From: a virus
Reading direction: 5' to 3' (one strand)
IMG/VR virus record: IMGVR_UViG_3300036894_000029
Span: 1 to 20,426 of that record
DNA: 20,426 bases
Positions 4,778 to 11,507 of the stretch are shown piece after piece (the first letter of the stretch is position 1; each line of letters opens with the position of its first letter). The notes beneath the pieces are model-generated. The model searched no databases and had not been told where the DNA came from. It saw nothing but the letters and a program-made list of their open reading frames with translations. The position numbers were made by a program, and so were the translations under genes.

Positions 4778-5481
4778 GACCCTACTTCGAGGAAGACGGC
4801 ATCACGATCTATTGCGGGGACTGCCGGGAGATCTTACCAACGTTGCCGAATGTCGATCTGGTGTTGACGGACCCTCCCTACGAAATTACGTCGACCGGTG
4901 GAGGAATCGGTGCCAGACGGAAATATTTATCGGACATCACCGACCATCTTGACGGAGGTTTTGATGTTGGAATACTTCGCGCTTTCCCTAACTGGATGTG
5001 CTTCTGCGCCAAGCGGACTTTGGTTGAGTTGCTTTCTATGGCGTCCGAGTCTGGCCGGTGGGCGCTAATCACTTGGAATAAGCCTAACCCTACTCCACTC
5101 GTGAACGGAAATTACCTGCCGGACACTGAATACATAGTTCACCACTTTCGGACTTCTGCTGACCTCCATGGGGGATACGCGGAAAGGTCCCGTTTTATAC
5201 TGCATTCGGCAGAGCAAAACGGAGACATGGGCCATCCGACAGTCAAGCCGCTTGGGGTAATCTCCCGGCTGATGAAAGTTGGCAGCATGGAAGGGCAAGC
5301 CATCCTCGACCCCTTCATGGGCAGCGGTACCACGCTTCGCGCCGCCAAAGACCTGGGCCGCCGCGCAATCGGAATCGAGATCGAGGAGCGCTACTGCGAG
5401 ATTGCGGCGAACCGACTGCTGCAGGGCGTGCTCGATCTGGCGCCCGAAAAGCCTTTACACCCCGGCGAAAGCGGGGTATGA
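4774..5481 (+). CDS. DNA N6-adenine or N4-cytosine methyltransferase, beta class
   Basis: A 235-residue S-adenosylmethionine-dependent DNA methyltransferase. The catalytic DPPY motif is at residues 33-36 (LTDPPYEI). The HPTVKPL motif precedes the cofactor-binding DPFMGSGTT at about 179-187, then RRAIGIEIEERYCEIAANRL. Catalytic motif before cofactor motif defines the beta class, shared by N6-adenine and N4-cytosine enzymes, so the modified base cannot be decided from motifs alone. The product is short and lacks a separate target-recognition domain beyond residues 50-150, as is common in phage orphan enzymes. No restriction endonuclease lies beside it, so a self-protection role is likely. Start is coupled to the preceding gene by ATGA. 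Confidence 0.9.
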   Translation: MRPYFEEDGITIYCGDCREILPTLPNVDLVLTDPPYEITSTGGGIGARRKYLSDITDHLDGGFDVGILRAFPNWMCFCAKRTLVELLSMASESGRWALITWNKPNPTPLVNGNYLPDTEYIVHHFRTSADLHGGYAERSRFILHSAEQNGDMGHPTVKPLGVISRLMKVGSMEGQAILDPFMGSGTTLRAAKDLGRRAIGIEIEERYCEIAANRLLQGVLDLAPEKPLHPGESGV

Positions 5482-5582
5482 TTTCCTTGAGGCTGCCGCA
5501 AACCAGCTTCAACGGATGGCCGGACCCGCCGCGTCGCTCCCACGACGCGGCCCCGGCTCACCTTGGGAGAGGTGAACAGTGA
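5478..5582 (+). CDS. 34-residue microprotein bridging two genes
   Basis: An ATG at 5478 overlaps the methyltransferase TGA (ATGA), and its own TGA overlaps the GTG start of the next gene (GTGA). The frame thus fills the gap exactly with the coupling used elsewhere in the window. It begins MISLRLPQTSFNGWPDPPRR. GGGG lies three bases before the ATG. It spans a strong hairpin, so the stretch could alternatively be an untranslated regulatory spacer. No family recognised. Confidence 0.45.
   Translation: MISLRLPQTSFNGWPDPPRRSHDAAPAHLGRGEQ
5528..5551 (+). promoter_or_regulatory. Perfect 9-bp hairpin between methyltransferase and replication gene
   Basis: GCCGCGTCG (5528-5536), a six-base loop and CGACGCGGC (5543-5551) form a GC-rich stem about 28 bases upstream of the GTG at 5579. 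There is no U-run after it, so it is not an intrinsic terminator. It may protect mRNA ends or tune expression of the downstream gene. Confidence 0.45.
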
Positions 5583-6547
5583 CACTTCGTGTCCGCGATT
5601 GGAACAAGCATTTTGAGACGGCCGCCAGCCGAAAATTGGTGAAGTTGGACTGGGTGGCGATACCGAACAAGATGGACGGGTTGGGATATACCACCCTCGT
5701 AGATCATCCCCGAGGGGCGTCTCATCTCGGGTCCTGGTACGCCATCGTGGAGATCGCATCCAGGCAGAAAAAGCGCGGTACGCTCCCGGATGGACCCGGC
5801 GGGGTCTGTTTGAGCCTTGCCAGGCTGTCTCGGTTGCCGGCCGCCGAGTTCGAGGAAGCAATTCCGCGATTGCTTGAAATTGGATGGCTTGAACAAGTCG
5901 ATTCGATTCAAGCAGATACAGAGAATCCGCCAATCATCCGCCAATCATCCGCCAGTAATCCCCCATCGTCCGCCACTTCGTTGGGAGACGTTGGCGGACC
6001 TGTTATGTTATGTCCTGTAATGTCTTGTAGTGTTTCATCATCAAACCTCAAAGAAGAAAAAGTTGTTTTTTTTAAGAAGTTTGATGATGAAAAACCAACA
6101 CAACAAAAAGCACAAAACAGGCGATCCCCCGAGGAAGAACTGCGCGCGATCCATGAAGAGAAAACCGGCATCCGAATCTCGCCCGATGTCGAACGTCGCA
6201 TCTGGGAACTGGTCGAACTGCGAGACGTGCCGCGCGTTGAATTTATTGAGCGACTTCGCCCGCATGTGCCGAATACCTGGGAGAATCCGGCCGGATTCCT
6301 GACATCGTTTGCCAAACGAATCAACCAGGTTGTGGGCACGGAAATCACGATTCCAGAGTCTCCTCCGGAGCCGTCAAAGAACCCGAATGGACGTTGCAGC
6401 GCATGCAACGGGCTCGGCAAGGTGGGTGACGAATGGTGTACCTGCCAGACCGGTCGGGACTTCCACGCGCTGGAACTTCGAAGTCTCGGGCGAAAGCAAA
6501 TGGCATCCGCGCCGGCAGAACAGGCACAAGCGAAGGCGCAAGCATGA
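5579..6547 (+). CDS. Phage replication initiator/organizer-like protein with winged helix and Cys cluster
   Basis: A 322-residue protein starting at GTG 5579 behind GGGAGAGG. Residues 1-110 resemble the winged-helix N-domain of phage replisome organizers: WNKHFETAASRKLVKLDWVA, then LSLARLSRLPAAEFEEAIPR and LLEIGWLEQV (helix then wing). A Ser/Pro and Cys-containing low-complexity linker follows (about 118-185), then a helical domain rich in basic and acidic pairs (about 185-265), then C273-x2-C276-x-G-x-G...C287-x-C289, a zinc-ribbon-like cluster, and an Ala/Gln tail. Such proteins recruit the host helicase to the phage origin. The linker-coding DNA contains an iteron array and AT-rich DNA, as in lambda gene O. 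Replication role is inferred from architecture and neighbours. Confidence 0.65.
   Translation: MTLRVRDWNKHFETAASRKLVKLDWVAIPNKMDGLGYTTLVDHPRGASHLGSWYAIVEIASRQKKRGTLPDGPGGVCLSLARLSRLPAAEFEEAIPRLLEIGWLEQVDSIQADTENPPIIRQSSASNPPSSATSLGDVGGPVMLCPVMSCSVSSSNLKEEKVVFFKKFDDEKPTQQKAQNRRSPEEELRAIHEEKTGIRISPDVERRIWELVELRDVPRVEFIERLRPHVPNTWENPAGFLTSFAKRINQVVGTEITIPESPPEPSKNPNGRCSACNGLGKVGDEWCTCQTGRDFHALELRSLGRKQMASAPAEQAQAKAQA
5925..6000 (+). repeat. Iteron cluster inside the replication gene (candidate origin)
   Basis: Short direct repeats with an 11-bp period start at 5925, 5936 and 5947 (ATCCGCCA), then a variant at 5958 (ATCCCCCA) and GTCCGCCA at 5968. An exact inverted copy of the last, TGGCGGAC, is at 5992-5999. 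The first two units are identical over 11 bp. They lie immediately before an AT-rich segment. Helical-period iterons plus AT-rich DNA within a replication gene is the classic layout of lambdoid origins. Confidence 0.6.
6033..6092 (+). repeat. Perfect 14-bp inverted repeat in AT-rich segment, possible unwinding element
   Basis: TTTCATCATCAAAC (6033-6046) is exactly complementary to 6079-6092, separated by 32 bases that are A- and T-rich and include a run of eight T. The surrounding 6001-6120 is strikingly AT-rich compared with the rest of the window. It lies directly downstream of the iteron cluster, so it may be the DNA unwinding element of the same origin. Confidence 0.6.
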
Positions 6548-6783
6548 TCATCTCCGAATTTATTGCGATTCACGGCCAACCTCCGTACGATCTCAACTTC
6601 TGGCCAGGCGGCGTGGACCTCTCACGCTGGGGCAACGAGTGCAAGCGCGGTCTCCGTTACGCCGATACCGGCACGGCGGTCGCAAGCGGGACAGCCGGAG
6701 TTGTGCGTAAGATCAGCACGGGGCGCAAAGAGCGCGGGTCCGCCAGCGATGGCTACGACCGACAGCAGGCGCGCAATGGCTGA
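6544..6783 (+). CDS. Small conserved protein, paralogue of the gene at 1014-1223
   Basis: ATG 6544 overlaps the stop of the replication gene (ATGA). The 79-residue product has N-terminal MIISEFIAIHGQPPYDLNFW and then the block PGG-V-DLSRWGN-E-CKRG and VASGTAGVVRKISTGRK shared with the minus-strand protein at 1014-1223. The N-terminus is about ten residues longer than that of its relative. Its tail is serine, arginine and glutamine-rich. Function unknown, but retention of two diverged copies in one phage region, one in each transcription direction, suggests a useful role, perhaps regulatory. Confidence 0.75.
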   Translation: MIISEFIAIHGQPPYDLNFWPGGVDLSRWGNECKRGLRYADTGTAVASGTAGVVRKISTGRKERGSASDGYDRQQARNG

Positions 6784-6904
6784 CACCGAGCGCTACCAGA
6801 TGCACTGCCAGTACTGCCAGCAGCGATTCGAGGGCAACACGGTAGCCGAGGCATTGCGCAAAGTCGAAGAGCACGAGCGGGAGAAACATGCCCCTGTGCA
6901 TTGA
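6776..6904 (+). CDS. 42-residue mini C2H2-type zinc-finger protein
   Basis: ATG 6776 lies within the 3' end of the previous gene. The product begins MADTERYQMHCQYCQQRFEG and contains C11-x2-C14 and, after a helix (TVAEALRKVEEHEREKH), two histidines. This is a C-x2-C ... H-x4-H arrangement like a single classical zinc finger. It overlaps the start of the C5 methyltransferase gene by 17 bases. Likely a small zinc-bound DNA- or protein-interaction module; partner unknown. Confidence 0.6.
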   Translation: MADTERYQMHCQYCQQRFEGNTVAEALRKVEEHEREKHAPVH

Positions 6905-7673
6905 TTTATTTTGCGGGTTAGGCGGTTGGACGGAAGGATTTTTGGCAGAGGGTTATCGTGTCATCGGATTCGACATCGAGCGGCATCAGTACGGCGAAGC
7001 GCACTACCAGACGCAACTGGTGCTGCAGGACGTGCTCACGCTCCACGGGTCGCAATTCCGGCACGCTGACGTGATTGTGGCCTCGCCCCCCTGCCAGGCG
7101 TATTCTTACCGGGCGATGCCCTGGAAGCGCGCAAAGGCTCTTCCGCCGCCGTCGAACGATCTCTTCGACGCGTGCTTCCGGATTCAGGCTGAAGCGTGCG
7201 CCGCGGCCGGTCGCCATGTGCCGATGGTGGTGGAAAACGTCAGGGGCGCCCAGCCGTGGGTTGGTCGGGCAGCGTGGCACTTCGGGAGCTTCTATCTGTG
7301 GGGCGACGTGCCGGCGGTGATGCCTGGAGTGAAATGTACTGGGCAGAAACACGGCGAAGAGTACGCTATGACGCGCGGGCCGGTGGGCGATGGCGTCAAG
7401 CAGCGGGGCAGCGGGCCGGAATGGTTCGACAAGGCGCTGGATGAGCGGCGGAAAGCGGCGACGTTGACGAAGGACGATTCGCGGCTTGTTGAAGGCCGGA
7501 AAGGCTTGGACGGTAAAAGCGCCATTCGGGACAGGAGCAAAGATCCGCGCAAGAGCCACGGCAACAGCAATTCCCGCAAGGCAGCTTCGGCCATGATCGC
7601 CAAGATACCGGAGGAGTTATCGCGGTACATCGCCCGCTTCTACCGGACACATGAAGCACAGCGTGCTCGCTAG
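6888..7673 (+). CDS. DNA (cytosine-5) methyltransferase
   Basis: A 261-residue C5-cytosine methyltransferase. Motif I, DLFCGLGG, is at residues 6-13 and binds S-adenosylmethionine; motif IV, SPPCQ, places the nucleophilic cysteine at 69; motif VI, ENV, is at 116-118. The later part is shorter and more basic than in restriction-linked enzymes, suggesting a reduced target-recognition region and a phage orphan enzyme. ATG 6888 follows GGGAG. With the beta-class enzyme at 4774 it gives this phage two different base-methylation chemistries, a common way to escape host restriction. No cognate endonuclease is nearby. Confidence 0.9.
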   Translation: MPLCIDLFCGLGGWTEGFLAEGYRVIGFDIERHQYGEAHYQTQLVLQDVLTLHGSQFRHADVIVASPPCQAYSYRAMPWKRAKALPPPSNDLFDACFRIQAEACAAAGRHVPMVVENVRGAQPWVGRAAWHFGSFYLWGDVPAVMPGVKCTGQKHGEEYAMTRGPVGDGVKQRGSGPEWFDKALDERRKAATLTKDDSRLVEGRKGLDGKSAIRDRSKDPRKSHGNSNSRKAASAMIAKIPEELSRYIARFYRTHEAQRAR

Positions 7674-7718
7674 ATCTGTCAAAGGTGCTACGATGCGGGC
7701 TGAGAGGATTTTACCGGA

Positions 7719-8282
7719 TTGTCCGCAAAAGAGCGCAAGATCGAGGGCTTCCACGTTGAAATGTGGGATATCGACCGTCCAATCGACTATCCGAAGAACG
7801 CGCGCAAGTGGTCTCCAAAGGCGGTCGAGAAGGTGGCCACCAGCATTCGCGAGTTCGGCTGGCGGCAACCGGTCGTAGTCGATTCCGCGGGCGTCATCGT
7901 CATCGGCCACCTGCGCCGCGCCGCCGGCAAGAGCATTGGACTGACCGAGTGCCCAGTACACGTGGCTGCCGATCTCTCGCCGGCAAAGATCCGCGCGCTA
8001 CGCCTGGCTGACAACCGCACGGCGCAAGAGGCTGAGTGGGATCTCGACATCCTGGCGAGCGAGTTCGCGGACCTGAAGACGTTCGACTTCGATCTGACCA
8101 TCACGGGATTTGAAGCGAAAGACTGGAGTCCGTATCCAAGCGCCGATCCGTTGGACGCTTCGCCGATGGTCGGCAATCTGCAATATCGACTGGTTGTATC
8201 GTGCTCATCCGAACAGCACCAAGCCGAACTATTGCAGCGATTTGAAAGCGAGGGGCTTACGTGCCAAGCATTGATCTCGTAG
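7719..8282 (+). CDS. ParB-like nuclease-domain protein
   Basis: A 187-residue protein with the ParB/sulfiredoxin-fold N-domain as seen in phages: IDYPKNARKWSPKAVEKVAT, then SIREFGWRQPVVVDSAGVIV, the GHLRR motif corresponding to the nucleotide-binding GxxRR of ParB, and RALRLADNRTAQEAEWD. After about residue 140 a small C-terminal domain follows (YRLVVSCSSEQHQAELLQRF). The start is the TTG at 7719, with GAGAGG about eleven bases upstream; the domain would be cut by any later ATG. Phage members often sit beside DNA-modification genes and terminase, as here. They may target or regulate modification, but nuclease or CTPase activity is not shown by sequence alone. Confidence 0.8.
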   Translation: MSAKERKIEGFHVEMWDIDRPIDYPKNARKWSPKAVEKVATSIREFGWRQPVVVDSAGVIVIGHLRRAAGKSIGLTECPVHVAADLSPAKIRALRLADNRTAQEAEWDLDILASEFADLKTFDFDLTITGFEAKDWSPYPSADPLDASPMVGNLQYRLVVSCSSEQHQAELLQRFESEGLTCQALIS

Positions 8283-9388
8283 TCGAAACGGCAGTGTCGC
8301 GCACGCCGCGGGCGCGCCAATTGGAAGCCATGTTCGACGTTCCGGCGTCCGAGAAATGCGCGCTCCGCTGGCAGGGTGAGCTTCCAATCGAGGTCGATGA
8401 TTGGAACGTCGGCCTGATCGTTGGACCGTCTGGCAGCGGGAAAACGTCCATAGCGCGGCATTGCTTCGGAGAACACTATCACCCGCCGATGGAATGGCGC
8501 GGCAAATCCGTTGTCGATGACTTCGCGCCCGGATTGGCGATGGATCGAATCGCTTCGGCGTGCCAAGCCGTCGGTTTCAACACGATTCCGGCATGGCTTC
8601 GACCGTACAACGTGCTCAGCCACGGCGAACAGTTCCGCGTCGAACTGGCGCGGCGCCTTATTGAACTGCCGGACCCGATTGTCGTAGACGAATTCACCAG
8701 CGTGGTAGACCGCCAGGTAGCGCAGATTGGCGCGCACGCAGTCCAGAAATTCGCGCGCCGCGAGAAACGGAAGTTCGTTGGTGTATCGTGTCACTACGAC
8801 ATCATTGATTGGCTTCAACCGGATTGGATATTCGAGCCGGCGACAATGCACTTTGCACGGAGGTCGCTTCAGCGACGGCCAATCCTCGATGTCGCAATTT
8901 CACGTGTTCCGTATTCCGCTTGGCAAATCTTCGCTCCGTTTCACTATCTGACGCGGGATTTGCATAAAGCGGCGCGATGCTTCGGCCTATTCGTTGGCGA
9001 CCGGATAGCGGCATTCGGCGGAATGCTGCACCGACCACACGCGATTGTCCGCGATATCATGGGATTGTCCCGGCTGGTAACGCTCCCGGATTGGCAAGGT
9101 TTAGGTCTAGCAATGATTCTGTCGGATAAACTCGGCGCGGCTTACAAAGCCATCGGAAAACGGATGCACACGTATCCGGCACACCCTTCGCTGATCCGCA
9201 GTTTCGATCATTCCAAATTCTGGGCGATGACAAAAAAAGCGGGCGAATTTTCATCAAGAACGCAGGGAGGAATTCGCGGACGATCCGACGGAACCGCGAG
9301 CTTCGGCGGCCGCGCGTGCGCCGTGTTTGAATACGTCGGCCCGTCCATGGAAGAAGCGGACGCACGCGCACTGTTGGAGGTAGCGTGA
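8261..9388 (+). CDS. ABC-type ATPase fused to a GNAT (Mom-like) acetyltransferase domain
   Basis: A 375-residue fusion of the kind grouped as COG2401. The ATPase half has Walker A GPSGSGKT (55-62), ABC signature LSHGE (119-123), Walker B IVVDE (140-144), a D-loop-like TSVVDR and a switch histidine near 178. The C-terminal half has GNAT features: a strand pair CFGLFVGDRIAAFGG, then SRLVTLPDWQGLGLAM (270-285), the acyl-CoA-binding Q/RxxGxG-like loop, and YPAHPSLIRSF. No membrane segments, so it is not a transporter. GNAT domains of this kind are related to Mu Mom, which modifies adenine in DNA; a DNA-modification or anti-restriction role is inferred. Overlaps the ParB-like gene by 22 bases and the small terminase by four. 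Confidence 0.85.
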   Translation: MPSIDLVVETAVSRTPRARQLEAMFDVPASEKCALRWQGELPIEVDDWNVGLIVGPSGSGKTSIARHCFGEHYHPPMEWRGKSVVDDFAPGLAMDRIASACQAVGFNTIPAWLRPYNVLSHGEQFRVELARRLIELPDPIVVDEFTSVVDRQVAQIGAHAVQKFARREKRKFVGVSCHYDIIDWLQPDWIFEPATMHFARRSLQRRPILDVAISRVPYSAWQIFAPFHYLTRDLHKAARCFGLFVGDRIAAFGGMLHRPHAIVRDIMGLSRLVTLPDWQGLGLAMILSDKLGAAYKAIGKRMHTYPAHPSLIRSFDHSKFWAMTKKAGEFSSRTQGGIRGRSDGTASFGGRACAVFEYVGPSMEEADARALLEVA

Positions 9389-9756
9389 AGACTAAGCCGC
9401 CCTACGCGCCCAGCGACAACGACCGCTGCCTGGTGCGAAACATGGCCGCCGCCGGCATCGCAGCGAACTGCATTCATCGGTGCCTGCCGAATCGCCCGAA
9501 GTCCGAGAAGACCTTCCGCAAAGCCTTCCGCGAAGAGCTCGATACCTCCGCTGATATCGTGAGCGCGAAGGCAATCAGCAACCTCGTGGTAGCCATCGAC
9601 GCGGGGCAAGCCTGGGCGATTTGTTTCTGGCTGAAGTGCCGCGCCGGGTTCCAGGAGACGAGCGCGCACCGCTTCGTGGCGAAGGACGGCGAGGATCGCA
9701 AGATGGACATGGAGGCTGTCCGCGCCTTCATGCAGTCCGATGACCGATCCGGTTAG
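9385..9756 (+). CDS. terS: Terminase small subunit (likely)
   Basis: A 123-residue protein starting at GTG 9385 (GTGA overlap with the previous stop). It has a helix-turn-helix-like N-half (VRNMAAAGIAANCIHRCLPN, then SEKTFRKAFREEL) followed by helices ending AIDAGQAWAICFWLKCRAGF, a pattern common in phage small terminases, which recognise the packaging site and load the large subunit. The immediate downstream gene is the large subunit, overlapping by 17 bases, which strongly supports the call. Length is typical of the smaller members. Confidence 0.75.
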   Translation: MKTKPPYAPSDNDRCLVRNMAAAGIAANCIHRCLPNRPKSEKTFRKAFREELDTSADIVSAKAISNLVVAIDAGQAWAICFWLKCRAGFQETSAHRFVAKDGEDRKMDMEAVRAFMQSDDRSG

Positions 9757-11152
9757 GTTCCAGGAGAAGTTCCTCGGCCGCAAACTCTGGGCTAAGCAGC
9801 AGGAACTCTGCCGCGCCATCACGACACACCCATCAGTCGCCGTCAAGGGCTGCCACGGTAGCGGCAAGACCTTCGCCGTCTCCGGCATGGTGCCCTACGA
9901 GCTCACCGGCCAAGACGAATCCATCGTCCTCATCATGGCGCCCACCTTGCGCCAAGTGAAAACCGTGTGGGGCGAAATCACGGCGGCGATCAGCGACAGC
10001 AAGATTCGCTATCCGGAGCCGACTACGACGCGCTGGGAGATTTCGCCGAAGTGCTACGCGCAAGGATTCTCGAGCAGCAAGGGCGTCAATGCGCAAGGCT
10101 TCCACGGGCGACGCGTCACCATCTTCGCGGATGAAGCCATCGGCATATCGTCGGACATCTGGGATGCTATCGAAGGCATCCGCTCTGCTGGCGACGTGCG
10201 CCTCGTGACTCTCTGCAATCCGACCGTGCCCGCCGGCCCGGTATACGAGAGCTTCACGAAACTCCGCGGCACACCTGGCCATTGCTGCATCACGATCTCC
10301 GCATTCGACACGCCGAACCTGGCCGGTCTGACGCTCGAATCGTTGATGGCGCTCCCGGAGGATCAACTCGACTATGCGCCGTTCCCGTGGCTGACGCGCC
10401 GCCGGTGGGTACGCGAGATGTATCACAAGTGGGGGCCGCAGAATCCGCGGTTCCAATCGCGCGTGCTCGGCGAGTTTCCCCAGCAAGGCCAGTGGGCGGT
10501 ATTCTCCCTGGCCTGGATCGAGCGCGCCGACCGAGAGCCCAATGCGGACGAACAGCGCGCGTCTAAGGGCTGTTACATTCAGGTGGGCCTGGACGTAGCG
10601 GCCGGCGGCGATGACGAAACGGCGGCCTGCGCCCGCGTAAATGGCACGATACTGGCGCGAGACTCCTGGAGCGAAGCCGATCCGCGCGGTTCTGTCGTCC
10701 GCTGGCTGCGCGGACTGTCGGAACGCTTTCGACTGCCGGTGGGCCTCGTGGTGGTCGATACGGTGGGAGTCGGCCACGGCATGGCGCTGCATATTGCCGA
10801 CTGCGGATTCCCGGTGTTCGGCTTCAAGGCAGGGTCGAGCCCGATGGACAAAGAGCAATTCCTAAACGCCAAAGCGGAGTCGTATTTCAGATTGCGCGAT
10901 TGCTATAAAGAGAATTATATCAGTCACTTGCCGGACGCCATCGACGAAGACACGAAGGCGCAATTATCAGGCGTAGAATATCGCGAACTCTCCCACGGTC
11001 AGATCCAGGTAGAGCCGAAAGAGGATGCGCGGAAACGCGGCGTGCAATCGCCGGATCGTGCGGAAGCTGAAGTCATGGCGTTCTGTCGAGTGGTACCGCA
11101 GCATCAGGGCGGCCCGATAGTACCGGGCGGATTGCAGATATCCCCGATTTAG
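9740..11152 (+). CDS. terL: Terminase large subunit
   Basis: A 470-residue packaging motor protein. ATPase domain: Walker A GCHGSGKT (37-44), Walker B VTIFADEA with D131-E132, coupling motif LCNPT (about 158-162). Nuclease domain: RNase H-like fold with acidic residues D285 in GLDVAAGGDD, D340 in VVVDTVGVG and D439 in SPDRAEA. It pumps DNA into the prohead and cuts concatemers. Full length for the family and apparently intact. The gene normally next in line, the portal, is instead more than 5 kb downstream. Confidence 0.95.
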   Translation: MTDPVRFQEKFLGRKLWAKQQELCRAITTHPSVAVKGCHGSGKTFAVSGMVPYELTGQDESIVLIMAPTLRQVKTVWGEITAAISDSKIRYPEPTTTRWEISPKCYAQGFSSSKGVNAQGFHGRRVTIFADEAIGISSDIWDAIEGIRSAGDVRLVTLCNPTVPAGPVYESFTKLRGTPGHCCITISAFDTPNLAGLTLESLMALPEDQLDYAPFPWLTRRRWVREMYHKWGPQNPRFQSRVLGEFPQQGQWAVFSLAWIERADREPNADEQRASKGCYIQVGLDVAAGGDDETAACARVNGTILARDSWSEADPRGSVVRWLRGLSERFRLPVGLVVVDTVGVGHGMALHIADCGFPVFGFKAGSSPMDKEQFLNAKAESYFRLRDCYKENYISHLPDAIDEDTKAQLSGVEYRELSHGQIQVEPKEDARKRGVQSPDRAEAEVMAFCRVVPQHQGGPIVPGGLQISPI

Positions 11153-11159
11153 ATTTCTA

Positions 11160-11189
11160 TTGACATCCCGCCGAGGTGCGCTCTAGAAT
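11160..11189 (+). promoter_or_regulatory. Strong promoter at the start of the cargo block, leaderless geometry
   Basis: TTGACA (11160-11165, perfect consensus), an 18-bp spacer and TAGAAT (11184-11189). Seven bases later lies GTG 11197, in frame with the ribbon-helix-helix gene, so the transcript would begin at or next to the start codon. This is the third promoter in the window with the same spacing. Confidence 0.7.
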
Positions 11190-11196
11190 GCTAATT

Positions 11197-11364
11197 GTGC
11201 CTGACAAAGTGCAATTTAACGTGCTGATGGACTCCGAGACGGCTAAACTCGCGCGACTGGCCGCCATCGGCGAGAACATGCGCTTGGCGGACTGGTTGGA
11301 CGAAGCCATCCGCAAGCGCGCGGGGCGTCCGATCAAAACTCCGCCGGTCAGGAGTGGCGAATGA
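11197..11364 (+). CDS. Ribbon-helix-helix-like small regulator
   Basis: A 55-residue protein read from GTG 11197. It has a short strand (DKVQFNVLMDSE) followed by two helices (TAKLARLAAIGENM and LADWLDEAIRKRAG), the order of ribbon-helix-helix repressors such as Arc or CopG. GTG 11197 is chosen over ATG 11188 and GTG 11176 because the -10 element ends at 11189, so the earlier starts would lie at or before the transcription start. As first gene behind a strong promoter it may autoregulate the block. The C-terminus is basic and proline-containing. Stop overlaps the next ATG by four bases. Confidence 0.65.
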   Translation: MPDKVQFNVLMDSETAKLARLAAIGENMRLADWLDEAIRKRAGRPIKTPPVRSGE

Positions 11365-11507
11365 TCCGCCGATTGAAGCGCCGATGGTGCAAGATGCTGC
11401 ACAGCGCGATCTACTTTGCCGGCGGCCGCACGTATCAGTGCCGAACCTGCGGAGAGCGGTTCCCGAATCCAGCCGTTCTGTCGCATCGCGCCGGGGTGCG
11501 GCCATGA
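11361..11507 (+). CDS. 48-residue mini zinc protein, relative of 2014-2247
   Basis: ATGA coupling at both ends (start overlaps the RHH stop, stop overlaps the glycosyltransferase start) supports this short gene. It begins MIRRLKRRWCKMLHSAIYFA and then has Y25-x-C27-x2-C30-G. With C10-x3-H14 this gives a C-x3-H plus CxxC zinc-binding set. The same RLKR-x-WC-x3-H ... Y-x-C-x2-C layout is in the 77-residue protein at 2014-2247. Function unknown; probably a zinc-stabilised nucleic-acid or protein adaptor. Confidence 0.6.
   Translation: MIRRLKRRWCKMLHSAIYFAGGRTYQCRTCGERFPNPAVLSHRAGVRP

Noticed and set aside
6061-6075. Run of eight T in the replication gene as a programmed frameshift site
   Set aside because: The slippery pattern is not in the standard phase, and the alternative frames give only a short unconvincing product; the zero frame continues into a conserved-looking domain with a zinc cluster.
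7787-8851. 354-codon minus-strand frame opposite the ParB-like and ABC/GNAT genes
   Set aside because: It is a shadow frame of GC-rich coding DNA; the plus-strand frames carry clear domain motifs and coupled starts.
9833-10858. 341-codon minus-strand frame opposite the terminase gene
   Set aside because: Arginine- and histidine-rich shadow of the terminase large subunit, which has complete ATPase and nuclease motifs.
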